Shown one piece after another: positions 7,107 to 14,269 of a stretch of DNA of 64,000 nucleotides. Location of the stretch: NCBI RefSeq assembly GCF_000702445.1, contig NZ_JNIF01000003.1, positions 2,294,001-2,358,000 on the forward strand, written 5' to 3'. The notes beneath the pieces were generated by a model, which made no database searches, had not been told where the DNA came from, and worked only from the letters and a program-made list of their open reading frames with translations. Every line of letters begins with the position of its first letter. Position 1 is the first letter of the stretch. The translations under genes were made by a program, and so were the position numbers. The DNA comes from Bryobacter aggregatus MPL3. GTDB taxonomy: Bacteria; Acidobacteriota; Terriglobia; Bryobacterales; Bryobacteraceae.

Positions 7107-8161
7107 TGGCTCGTGTCCGCAAGCCTCGCAAACCTGCCGAGCAGCCAACCACGCTGCTGGCCGTGCTGATGGAAAAACATCTCGAAGACCTGCGCTTGAA
7201 GAACTACTCTGAGTACACGATCAAAGGGCGGCGTGTGCATATCGGCTTCTTCCTCGAATGGGTGGCCGACCGTGGCATCACCGAGCCAGTGGAAGTGACT
7301 CGCACGGTGCTCGAAGCCTATCAGCGCTACGTGTTCCATTACCGCAAGAAGAACGGCCAACCGCTCGGCTTCAACGCACAGCATGATCGACTGGTGCCGC
7401 TGCGTGTCTGGTTCCGGTGGATGGCGAGGAATCATCACATCCTGCATAACCCGGCATCGGAACTGGAACTGCCCAGGCTGGCGCAACGCTTGCCGAAGGC
7501 CGTGCTGTCGGCGGCGGAAGTCGAGCAGATCATGTTGCAGACCGACATCCATGATCCTCTGGGCTTGCGTGATCGGGCAATCCTGGAGACGTTTTACTCG
7601 ACCGGGATACGGCGTCTGGAACTGGCGCAACTGAAACTGTGGGACCTTGACCTCGAACGCTCGACGATGACCATCCGCCAAGGCAAGGGCAAGAAGGATC
7701 GCATGATCCCGTTCGGTGATCGGGCGGCGGCTTGGGTACGCAAATACCTGGACGAGTCCCGCACGCAACTGGTGAGCGAACCTGACGAGCACTTCGTCTT
7801 CTTGTCGAATAGTGGCGAACCGTTTGCGCTCGACTACCTCACCGAACTCGTGAGCATGTACGTGAAGGCGGCACAGATCAACAAGCAGGGATCGTGCCAT
7901 ATGTTCCGGCACACGATGGCGACGTTGATGCTCGAAGGCGGCGCAGACACACGCTTCATCCAGGCGATGCTCGGCCACGCCGATCTGAAGACGACGCAAA
8001 TTTATACGCACGTCGCTATCCGCCAGCTTCAGGAAATCCACCGGGCCACGCACCCGGCGAAGCTCACGAAGGATCGACCGACGACGAAGAGCGCCAGCCC
8101 GGATGCCGCCGACGTGTTCGCTGCGCTCGATGATGAGAACGACGAAGACCCGGAAGTGTAA
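7106..8161 (+). CDS. Tyrosine recombinase/integrase
   Basis: 351 residues; its ATG shares a base with the primase stop (TGATG), so the two are co-translated. It has an N-terminal SAM-like core-binding domain (about 15-115) and a C-terminal catalytic domain. The full catalytic set is present: Arg169 in TGIRRLE, Lys in GKGKKDR (193-199), His265 and Arg268 in HMFRHT, His291 in LGHADL, and the nucleophile Tyr300 in TQIYTHV. Size and motifs match XerC/D-like integrases. A 10-bp inverted repeat lies 44 bp beyond the stop and may be its recombination site. The acidic tail (DDENDEDPEV) is not part of the core fold. Confidence 0.92.
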   Translation: MARVRKPRKPAEQPTTLLAVLMEKHLEDLRLKNYSEYTIKGRRVHIGFFLEWVADRGITEPVEVTRTVLEAYQRYVFHYRKKNGQPLGFNAQHDRLVPLRVWFRWMARNHHILHNPASELELPRLAQRLPKAVLSAAEVEQIMLQTDIHDPLGLRDRAILETFYSTGIRRLELAQLKLWDLDLERSTMTIRQGKGKKDRMIPFGDRAAAWVRKYLDESRTQLVSEPDEHFVFLSNSGEPFALDYLTELVSMYVKAAQINKQGSCHMFRHTMATLMLEGGADTRFIQAMLGHADLKTTQIYTHVAIRQLQEIHRATHPAKLTKDRPTTKSASPDAADVFAALDDENDEDPEV

Positions 8162-8188
8162 ACACATCCACCCCACCCACACGGTAAA

Positions 8189-9211
8189 ATGGCCGCAGTG
8201 ATCCAGGCGGCTAAAGCAACGGCGCAGCTTTTTGTTTTAGCCGCCGTCTGTCTTCCCGTCTTTGCGAACATCCCAAGATCATCGCTCGTAGCCGAAAAAC
8301 CGCATCTGGGGGTCGCCAACTTTGCGCTGGTCTCGCACCGGGCTGATTCCGCCGCTAACGTACTGATCGCACCTGGGTTGCCGGGATGCTTGTACGATTC
8401 AAGCGCCAGACCTTGTTGTTCCGGCAAGGAACGGGATGCAGAGACGGGCCTGGACTTCTTCGGAGCACGCTATATGAGTTCGGCCATGGGGCGGTTCACC
8501 AGTCCCGATGTTCCGTTGCTCGATCAGCAGCCTGGAGACCCGCAGAGTTGGAATCTATACAGCTACGTTCGCAACAATCCGCTGATCTTTACTGATCCGA
8601 CCGGCAACGACTGCGTGTACGTGAACAGCGGCGGAAATGGCGTCGACAGCATCAACAACCAGAACACTTCGCAGGACTGCGGGAAGACTGGCGGCTATTG
8701 GGTAGATGGTACGGTCACGCAGGCTCGGTTTGCACACGGATCCTTGATCCTTACTGGAACGACAGACGGGGCCAACCGGACCTCTGCTTCCTATGGTCTT
8801 GGGTCAGATCCTGGCCTGATGGCTCTACAGCGCGCCGGACAGATCGCCAGTCCGGTGACCGAGCCAAAGAACATTGCGGCGTTCTACATTGCTTCTGCCG
8901 CGGTTGGCTACGGTGGAATGCAACTTGCGGGGCGACTCGGGTATGCCGAACTACAATCGTTGGGGCGAATTATCCCAGAGATTGCACCAACGCCGGGGCA
9001 CCTTGGCGCGGTAAGCCGGACTGCTGCGCAAGGGGGAAGGAAAGCTGTTGAGAAGTTTCTGCGCGGGCAACTCAAGGCACTTGCAGAACATGAGGAAAAG
9101 CTTGTTCGCTATCGCGCCGAAGGTGGTTACACCAGTCAGGTAGAGGGGACAATCAGAAATGTCAAGGGCCTTATCAAGGCTGCGACTGATTGGTTGTCCA
9201 AGAATCCATGA
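8189..9211 (+). CDS. Displaced RHS core plus toxin-tip cassette (orphan)
   Basis: 340 residues from ATG 8189, with no clear ribosome binding site. Residues 1-78 are unrelated to RHS and begin with a signal-peptide-like stretch (AQLFVLAAVCLPVFA). The RHS core begins abruptly at GKERDAETG (79-87) and ends at DPTG (136-139). The C-terminal 200 residues are a different tip from the one at the window start, with a charged helical end (GRKAVEKFLRGQLKALAEHE, then a Gly-rich turn and EGTIRNVKGLIKAATDWL). I recognise no toxin family. Without the RHS barrel it is probably a silent cassette that could be recombined onto a full-length RHS gene through the shared core. Confidence 0.7.
   Translation: MAAVIQAAKATAQLFVLAAVCLPVFANIPRSSLVAEKPHLGVANFALVSHRADSAANVLIAPGLPGCLYDSSARPCCSGKERDAETGLDFFGARYMSSAMGRFTSPDVPLLDQQPGDPQSWNLYSYVRNNPLIFTDPTGNDCVYVNSGGNGVDSINNQNTSQDCGKTGGYWVDGTVTQARFAHGSLILTGTTDGANRTSASYGLGSDPGLMALQRAGQIASPVTEPKNIAAFYIASAAVGYGGMQLAGRLGYAELQSLGRIIPEIAPTPGHLGAVSRTAAQGGRKAVEKFLRGQLKALAEHEEKLVRYRAEGGYTSQVEGTIRNVKGLIKAATDWLSKNP
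8206..8245. repeat. 10-bp inverted repeat just downstream of the integrase; candidate att or core site
   Basis: GGCGGCTAAA (8206-8215) and TTTAGCCGCC (8236-8245) are perfectly inverted around a 20-nt spacer. Both arms contain the module-wide 9-mer. It lies inside the first codons of the downstream displaced RHS cassette ORF. There is no T-tract after it, so it is not a normal terminator. Confidence 0.5.
8421..8448 (+). repeat. 28-bp direct repeat of RHS core (second copy at 175-202)
   Basis: The 28 bases at 8421-8448 are identical to 175-202. They encode the start of the RHS core motif GKERDAETG, and similarity continues at lower identity for about 150 bp. Sequence upstream of 8421 differs completely from the first copy. 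Such shared cores permit homologous exchange of toxin tips. Confidence 0.85.
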
Positions 9212-9594
9212 GCGTATTCAAGGGAAACGAAATCCTGACCTCGGTTGAACGCGTCAAGCAGCTGGCTGCGCTTCTCGCAGAGTCCCCGGACGTGACGCGG
9301 TTTGATGCTGGCGAGCATAAAGAGGCCTGGGCGTTGGCAGATTCTCTTGCCGAATTGGAGAAGCTGATGCGTGAATTCCTTGCATCAGATCTACCGCGGC
9401 TGGCTGGAGGTGGACTCCCTTCTAACCAGGTCTCTGGCGCACTTCTGGACATTGGCGAAGTCTTCCGAAGAGTTCTGTACCACATGATTGAGCAGCCAAA
9501 ATACTATCGGTACCTTGTGCCTGCGGAGATGTTGGGCGGAGATTCAGTTGATGGTGGATCAGGCGATACGGACAGTCGGCAGTCATCGGAGTAG
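9208..9594 (+). CDS. Small protein overlapping the second RHS tip; candidate immunity protein
   Basis: 128 residues from ATG 9208, which overlaps the RHS cassette stop (ATGA). A TTG start 18 nt upstream is possible but less likely. The protein is helical and acidic (VERVKQLAALLAESPDV, ADSLAELEKLMREFL) and ends in a low-complexity Gly/Ser/Asp tail. It has no signal peptide or membrane segment. The 4-nt overlap repeats the organisation at 905, supporting a role as cognate immunity protein for the second tip. I recognise no family. Confidence 0.6.
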   Translation: MSVFKGNEILTSVERVKQLAALLAESPDVTRFDAGEHKEAWALADSLAELEKLMREFLASDLPRLAGGGLPSNQVSGALLDIGEVFRRVLYHMIEQPKYYRYLVPAEMLGGDSVDGGSGDTDSRQSSE

Positions 9595-10282
9595 GGTTTA
9601 TACGGAGTAACCACTTCGAATCAACAGGTTCGCGGGAATCGGCGTGAAGAGGCCTCTTGCAGAAGCAACAGGTTACCGGCGCGTATAACCTTGCGGCGAA
9701 GCGGGAAGCCGTGGGAATCGCGCAAGCCACACGCGGACAACAGGTTACCGTCCGGTAACCGAGCATAACCAAAAGTTCCCGGAAGCCGCTTTCAGCGGCT
9801 GAAAAATCCGGAGAGACGTCAGCCCGAGCGTGGCGCTTCTGGCATACGGATAGTCTCCGTATGCCAGAGGCTTGGGACCCGTATGCCCAAGTGGTTGAGT
9901 CCGTGCGGGATAACCTCGAAAATACCCATGGGGCTCCGTAGGCTCCTTTATGTTCCACTACCGGCGGGATGGAACTGAGGCTGTGGGGATGTGGATAACA
10001 TCCACATGGAGGCGGCGCGAGACCCACATTGGCAAGTGCTTGCAAGGCCGAGCGATAGCCCCGGAAAACGCCGACGGCATGTAGGAGTCTCTTTATGTTC
10101 CACTACCAGAGCTGTTGGCTGTCGGAAAGCCATGGGAAGGCGGCCGCTTAGAAGCTCTTGGAATTTTCTAGAACTTCCTGGAATGCTGGCCGGGGCGTTG
10201 GAACTCTTGAGAACAACTTGACTCTCCCTGCAGCTTAAAAGGAGGCATACACCGATAACGAGGATAACGCTCTTCCGCATGA
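9595..10282. other. Intergenic stretch with direct repeats and hairpins, no gene
   Basis: No convincing coding region lies in these 688 bases. CAACAGGTT occurs three times (9622, 9666, 9738), the last two followed by ACCG. CTTTATGTTCCACTACC is duplicated at 9946-9962 and 10091-10107. Hairpins include GGTTACCG-TC-CGGTAACC (from 9743), a 12-bp stem at 9838-9849/9857-9868 with a 7-nt loop, and TGTGGAT-AAC-ATCCACA near 9990. It may be a mosaic of mobile-repeat debris or a structured RNA. Confidence 0.55.
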
Positions 10283-10597
10283 CTAATTCTTATTCGACAG
10301 TATATTTTTGATCTCTTTGTATATCTCCAAGAATATCTTCTTCTGAGCAATTGAGCCATGATTCGCACCAAAAGACAATCGACTCCCCGAAGTCAAGGGC
10401 GGAGACGGCTCCCCGACTAATGCGTAGAGAAACTCAGAGGCACCAGGAAAGCCAGAAGCAGAACGAGTCAAAGCGATATCATTGTCCTCAAAAAGTTTTG
10501 TTTGGTAAGTGATCACTTTAAGTTTTGAGTACGTCGCCATGTATCCAGAGTCATCAATAGTCTTACACTCATAGTCTTCAAGAGTTATATGCTTCAC
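10283..10597 (-). pseudogene. Hypothetical protein fragment next to the IS (probably 5'-truncated)
   Basis: 104 residues from a GTG with no visible ribosome binding site, only 8 bp from the IS left end. The region is markedly more AT-rich than its surroundings, with codons such as ATA and AAA (KNILSNKN), which suggests foreign origin. I see no recognisable domain. The reading frame meets a stop within the IS end, so the original 5' part was probably lost when the IS inserted. It could still be a short intact gene with a GTG start. Confidence 0.4.
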
Positions 10598-10614
10598 GCG
10601 GTTTAGAGCTCATC

Positions 10615-11112
10615 TCATAAACAGCGAAGAATGATCATAGAGCAGGCAAGGTGAAGCATACCTGTGAAGTTATCGAGAGAGTATTCGTAGCGAGTGACGA
10701 GGCGGCGGAAGTTCTGAAGCCAGGCAAAGAGCCGTTCGACTTTCCAGCGGCGTCGATAGCAACGAAGAGACCGGCCATCCTGCGTACGATTCTTGCAAGT
10801 GCGCCGGTGTGGCGCAATCATCTCGACTCCGGTTTCGGCAAGCTCGTGATCCAGTTTTTCAGAGTCATAAGCTTTGTCACCAATCAGCCGTTGTATGGGT
10901 TCAGCGACGAAGATTTCGGCCAGAGTTTTCTGGACCAAAATCACTTCATGTGGAGTAGCACTTTCCGTGCAAACGGCGATAGGAAGACCGTTGCTGTCTG
11001 CCACTGCCATGATCTTGGTCCCCTTGCCCCGCTTGGTTTTTCCGACTCCAGGCCCCTTTTTTAGCGGAAGCAAAGCTTCCGTCGATGAAGGCCTCCCGGA
11101 CATCGAATCCAC
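10615..11112 (-). CDS. IS5-family transposase, downstream frame (orfB)
   Basis: 165 residues, of which those after about residue 17 continue the transposase. The second catalytic Asp is in LIGDKAYDS and the catalytic Glu in [19 protein letters not shown], completing the DDE triad. The first residues (up to LPLKKG) are the other-frame reading of the orfA end. The register relative to orfA is +1 (equivalently -2), not the -1 usually proposed at A6G slippery runs. The element may therefore use a different recoding event, or carry an inactivating indel. Confidence 0.8.
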   Translation of the reverse strand: MDSMSGRPSSTEALLPLKKGPGVGKTKRGKGTKIMAVADSNGLPIAVCTESATPHEVILVQKTLAEIFVAEPIQRLIGDKAYDSEKLDHELAETGVEMIAPHRRTCKNRTQDGRSLRCYRRRWKVERLFAWLQNFRRLVTRYEYSLDNFTGMLHLACSMIILRCL

Positions 11113-11392
11113 CTCGAGTGCGAAGGTCTTCGGCTAACGCTTCCAGTATGCCTCTCATCACCCCAGACTTGACCCATTGCTGGAATCTGCGGTGGCAGGT
11201 CTGGTAAGGTGGATACCTCTCGGGCAGATCGGCCCAGGCTGCTCCGGTGCGCAAGATATAGAGAATCCCACCCAGTACTTCCCGTCGAGCACGCCACGGC
11301 CGGCCAAGGCCATCCTTGCGACGGGGAGGCTCCGGTATCAATGGATCTAAGATTGCCCACTGGGCATCGCTGAGTTCGCGTGCCGAATTCAT
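10946..11392 (-). CDS. IS5-family transposase, upstream frame (orfA)
   Basis: 148 residues. It begins [20 protein letters not shown], the usual N-terminus of IS427-type transposases, followed by the helix-turn-helix region ([20 protein letters not shown]) and the first catalytic Asp in [14 protein letters not shown]. Genuine homology ends at the run of six A and four G (minus strand, about 11060-11051). After that the frame reads into unrelated sequence until its stop. The rest of the catalytic domain is in the second frame, so the full enzyme requires a frame change at this run. Confidence 0.8.
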   Translation of the reverse strand: MNSARELSDAQWAILDPLIPEPPRRKDGLGRPWRARREVLGGILYILRTGAAWADLPERYPPYQTCHRRFQQWVKSGVMRGILEALAEDLRTRGGFDVREAFIDGSFASAKKGAWSRKNQAGQGDQDHGSGRQQRSSYRRLHGKCYST

Positions 11393-11442
11393 CTTTCCAA
11401 AACATTATTGAATATTGCTGTCTTGGTTTGTGAGATGGCTTC

Positions 11443-11642
11443 TAATCTGTCCTCCCTACTTGCTCGCGCCATTCCTATGGAATGTTCCAGGAGTGGGCCC
11501 TGGCCCATTTGTTTTTGGCGCGATTGTGTTGAATGCTGTACTGTATGCGGTTGTGGCCTGGAAGGGTGTCTCTGTTTGGCGTGCAAGTATTGCGCCTAAT
11601 CCGGAGGTGGACAGAAAAGATGGAGACGAAGAGTCCCGGTGA
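11443..11642 (+). pseudogene. 3' remnant of a membrane protein gene cut by the IS
   Basis: Immediately after the IS right end, the plus strand encodes a hydrophobic segment (PPYLLAPFLWNVPG), another transmembrane-like stretch (FVFGAIVLNAVLYAVVAW), then a charged cytoplasmic tail ending EVDRKDGDEESR. The composition is typical of a true membrane protein C-terminus. It lacks its own start, because the frame enters from the IS. No matching 5' part was recognised left of the IS. Confidence 0.5.
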
Positions 11643-11766
11643 TACCACTTGGATGAGGGCGGGACTCTTCCGTCGTACAGAACGGTGAGCTGTATTTAGC
11701 AGATGGTCTTCGGACACGAAGCGTTGCTGGCATCTGGTGAGATCAGGCTACCTCATGCGGCCATAG

Positions 11767-12021
11767 GTTACGCCTCGGCGATTTTCCTGTCGAGGAAGGT
11801 CAGAAGGTCTCGCGTCTTCTAGTGCATTGTCTGCAGTGGGCTTGCCGCCGGGTCTGACAGCAACCTTTGCTCCGGCTACGGTTGCCTCTTCGGTGACCAC
11901 CACTCTCACCGTCCGGTCAGATGCTGCTACTCCCAAAGCCTCTGATGCGATCCGGATCAATACCCGAAGTGGCACGCTCACACAGTTTCTTGATCTTTCG
12001 GTGACGGTCAAGATCAATTGA
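11767..12021 (+). pseudogene. C-terminal fragment of an Ig/BACON-like surface protein
   Basis: The frame from 11767 to the stop at 12021 contains LPPGLTATFAPATVASSVTT, followed by TLTVRSDAATPKASDAIRI. This pattern is typical of repeated Ig-like domains in secreted proteins (Pro-Pro-Gly turn, alternating Thr/Ser strands, final LSVTVKIN strand). A stop codon lies just upstream in frame, so this is the end of a gene lost to rearrangement. It could conceivably start at TTG 11827, but 64 residues would be less than one domain. Confidence 0.45.
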
Positions 12022-12183
12022 TCAGAAGAACAGCCTCAACAAAACGATGGACAGCTCCCCTCCACCCAGTAAATCCCGCAATTTATTTCTCCTCCATTTT
12101 CAATAACCTGGTGCTCCTCCCGCGTTCCCTCTCCCAGACCCACTGCTACGATGTTCCCGAAGGCGATCCCCGCCCTTCTTCGC

Positions 12184-12215
12184 AGCCCGGGACCCGCAAA
12201 GTCCCGGGCTTTTTC
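12184..12215 (+). terminator. Rho-independent terminator or attenuator
   Basis: AGCCCGGGAC (12184-12193) pairs perfectly with GTCCCGGGCT (12201-12210) around a 7-nt loop and is followed by TTTTTC. It lies only about 22 bp before the start of the next gene, so it may end upstream transcription or act as a leader attenuator. Confidence 0.75.
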
Positions 12216-12236
12216 ATTGGAATTGAGGTTTTCGCC

Positions 12237-12761
12237 ATGATCACCGAAGCTCAAGTCGAAGCCCGCCGCGCGAATGGCCGCAAGAGCCGTGGCCCTCGCA
12301 CCACCGAAGGCAAGTTCCGCTCCTCCCTTAACGCGCTCCGCCACGGGGCATACTCCCACAACTACGTCATCCGTACTGAAGACGCCGAGGTCTTCCGCAA
12401 CTTTGCCAACGACATCATCGCTGAAATCGAGCCCAAGTCCGCCATCGAACTCGAGCTTGTCGATCATCTCCTCCTCAACGCCTGGCGCCGGCGCCGTCTC
12501 ACCACTCTCCTCAACCAGCGTGCGAACAGAACGATTGAGGAAGTTGCCGCGGAGTCCACCGAATCCATCTCCGATCTCAATCTCCGTGCCTTCGAAAAGC
12601 TCGAAACGGAATGGCCGAGCTACACCCACCAGCAACAACTCGAATTTCGTTTCGCCAGCGCCTTCCAGCGTACCCTCTTGCGCCTCCAATCTCTCCGCCG
12701 GAACGAAGCCCAAATGGCGTACAAACAGCAAAAACGAAGGAACGAACCTACGGAGCACTGA
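12237..12761 (+). CDS. Conserved hypothetical protein with N-terminal 'GPRT.EGK..S..NALRHG' motif
   Basis: 174 residues. The start was set at ATG 12237, because upstream in-frame sequence runs through the terminator hairpin. The N-terminus reads MITEAQVEARRANGRKSRGP, followed by RTTEGKFRSSLNALRHGAYS. This highly conserved basic motif is found in many multi-copy proteins of Acidobacteriota, Planctomycetota and others, and its function is not known. The rest is helical and charged (AWRRRRLTTLLNQRANRTIEE, LRLQSLRRNEAQMAYKQQK). The basic motif suggests nucleic acid contact, but this is inference. The peptidase gene that follows starts 34 bp after the stop. Confidence 0.75.
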   Translation: MITEAQVEARRANGRKSRGPRTTEGKFRSSLNALRHGAYSHNYVIRTEDAEVFRNFANDIIAEIEPKSAIELELVDHLLLNAWRRRRLTTLLNQRANRTIEEVAAESTESISDLNLRAFEKLETEWPSYTHQQQLEFRFASAFQRTLLRLQSLRRNEAQMAYKQQKRRNEPTEH

Positions 12762-12795
12762 ACTCCATTGCTGCCAACCACTTAGAGAGCAAAAA

Positions 12796-14268
12796 ATGAC
12801 GCCAAAACGACACTTTTGTAACATGGCGCAAGTGAACCGCATCCTCCTTGTGCTCCTGCTCAGCGCTCCCATTCTGAGCGCCCAACAAGCTCCACCCGTT
12901 GCCCAGTTCCTCAGTGAACTGATCCAGCGCAACACGGCGAACCCTCCCGGAAACGAAGACCTCCTCGCGCAGTACCTCGCGCCGATCTTCAAGCAGGCGG
13001 GCTTCGAAGTCGACATCATCGCGACGCCGCAGAAGGGCAAGTCCCACTTCATCGCCCGTCTGCGCGGCAATGGCACCAAGAAACCTGTTCTTCTGGCGGC
13101 GCACGCTGATGTCGTTGGCGTTGAACGCGAGAAGTGGACGGTCGATCCCTTTGCCGGCACCATCCGCGACGGCTATGTCATTGGTCGCGGCGCCATCGAT
13201 TTCAAAGGCGGCCTTGCCGTCTTTGCGCAAGCGGCTCTCGATATCGCCCGCAGCAAACGGGAGCTCGATCGCGACATCATCTTCCTCTCCGAAGCCGATG
13301 AAGAAGGCGGCCCCTACAACACGGGTTGGCTTGCCGAACGCCATTGGGACAAGATCGATTGCGAATTTTCTCTCAACGAAGGCGGCTGGATCGTCCAGGA
13401 CGAGAAGACACGCAAGGTCAAGTACGTCTCCGTCTCGACCGCCGACAAGCTCAGCCTCAACCTGATCCTGCGCGCCAAAGGCACCTCGACCCACAGCTCT
13501 ATGCCGCTTGCGGACAACGCGATCTTCCGTCTTGCCCGTGCCCTTGCAAAAGTCGGCGCCTACGACACGAAACCAAGGCTGAATGACTCGACCAAGCTCT
13601 TCTTCAAGACTCTCGGTGATGTCAGCGAAGAGCCGCTCAAGACGCAATTCTACGATCTTGTTGCTGGTGCCGATCCGGCTAAGCTTGCCGCAGCCGACAA
13701 GGCCATCTCCCAGAACCCGCTCCTCCACGCCATCATGCGCAACACCATCGCGCCCACCTTCCTCAATGCAGGCTTTCGCGGCAATGTCATCCCTGGCTCC
13801 GCGGATGCGACGCTGAACTTTCGCGTCATCCCTGGTACCACGATTGGCGAACTCATCGACGAGATCCAAACCCTCGTCAATGACCCACAGGTGGAGGTTC
13901 TCGAAGCAACCACTCGCCTCTCGAATGCCGTCATGACGCCCGAGCAGCAACAGGCCGCTGTCGCAGCAGCCAAGCGCCCCACGGTGCCGGAATCGCCACT
14001 CAGTTCAGCGCTCTACCTTGCTGTTGCGAAGCACGCAAAGCAGACTTATCCCGAAGCGCAGGTCACGCCCTATCTCTTTCAGGCGGGCACTGACGCCTAT
14101 GCCTGGCGCTCCCGCGGCATTCCTGTCTATGGAATCTACCCGTATCCGATCACCGCGGAAGACCTCACGCGGATGCACGGCAACGACGAGCGGATTCCCG
14201 TCGCTTCGCTCGTGTCTGGACTCAAGATGATTACCAACATCCTGCTCGAAGTTGCAGCGAAGCACTAA
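12796..14268 (+). CDS. Secreted M20-family metallopeptidase
   Basis: 490 residues from ATG 12796; ATG 12823 is an alternative start directly before the signal peptide. The signal peptide is ILLVLLLSAPILSAQ. The zinc-binding residues of the M20/ArgE/DapE fold are visible: His103 and Asp105 in AAHADVV, the bridging Asp135 in GAIDFKGG, Glu169-Glu170 in SEADEEGG, and the C-terminal His in RMHGNDER (near 465). A dimerisation domain sits between the catalytic halves, with the substrate-contact motif GTSTHSSMP. It should hydrolyse dipeptides or N-acyl amino acids in the periplasm. A much longer in-frame upstream extension overlaps the preceding gene and is not real. It is convergent with the aminopeptidase, 1 bp apart. 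Confidence 0.9.
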   Translation: MTPKRHFCNMAQVNRILLVLLLSAPILSAQQAPPVAQFLSELIQRNTANPPGNEDLLAQYLAPIFKQAGFEVDIIATPQKGKSHFIARLRGNGTKKPVLLAAHADVVGVEREKWTVDPFAGTIRDGYVIGRGAIDFKGGLAVFAQAALDIARSKRELDRDIIFLSEADEEGGPYNTGWLAERHWDKIDCEFSLNEGGWIVQDEKTRKVKYVSVSTADKLSLNLILRAKGTSTHSSMPLADNAIFRLARALAKVGAYDTKPRLNDSTKLFFKTLGDVSEEPLKTQFYDLVAGADPAKLAAADKAISQNPLLHAIMRNTIAPTFLNAGFRGNVIPGSADATLNFRVIPGTTIGELIDEIQTLVNDPQVEVLEATTRLSNAVMTPEQQQAAVAAAKRPTVPESPLSSALYLAVAKHAKQTYPEAQVTPYLFQAGTDAYAWRSRGIPVYGIYPYPITAEDLTRMHGNDERIPVASLVSGLKMITNILLEVAAKH

Positions 14269-14269
14269 T

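Larger units (their letters stand above)
2227..8244. repeat. Seven dispersed copies of GCGGCTAAA confined to the mobile module
   Basis: Perfect copies lie on the plus strand at 2227-2235, 4145-4153, 5078-5086 and 8207-8215, and on the minus strand at 4403-4411, 6699-6707 and 8236-8244. One near-copy (GCGGCTAAG) is at 5244-5252. Four of the perfect copies lie inside the primase gene; in several of them the motif imposes uncommon Leu codons (CTA or TTA). By eye I found no perfect copy elsewhere in the 64 kb. Confidence 0.7.
1262..8420. mobile_element. Putative integrative module inserted between two RHS tip cassettes
   Basis: The interval lies between an RHS tip/immunity pair on the left and a displaced RHS core/tip on the right. 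It carries two site-specific recombinases, an XRE repressor, a ribbon-helix-helix protein and a primase-ATPase. There are no recognisable structural phage genes, relaxase or conjugation genes. Limits are approximate: the left edge is set after the candidate immunity gene and the right edge where homology to the RHS core begins (8421). I found no flanking direct repeat by eye that would mark att sites. Confidence 0.6.
10606..11442 (-). mobile_element. IS5-family (IS427-like) insertion sequence, 837 bp
   Basis: Imperfect terminal inverted repeats GAGCTCATCTCATAAAC (10606-10622) and, on the minus strand, GAAGCCATCTCACAAAC (11442-11426) match at 13 of 17 positions. The dinucleotide TA flanks both ends (10604-10605, 11443-11444) and fits a 2-bp target duplication. 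Two overlapping transposase frames fill the element. Size and two-frame layout match the IS427 subgroup. Confidence 0.8.

Noticed and set aside
9422-10045. 207-codon minus-strand open frame in the repeat-rich intergenic region
   Set aside because: It overlaps the candidate immunity gene, runs through hairpins and repeats, and reads as Cys/Pro/Arg-rich non-protein-like sequence.
12274-12795. In-frame 5' extension of the M20 peptidase to 664 residues
   Set aside because: The extension lies in a different frame over the preceding gene and would bury the signal peptide; the start at 12796 gives a normal secreted enzyme.
12036-13163. Open frame antisense to the hypothetical and M20 peptidase genes
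   Set aside because: It crosses a terminator and two real genes and has no recognisable domain.
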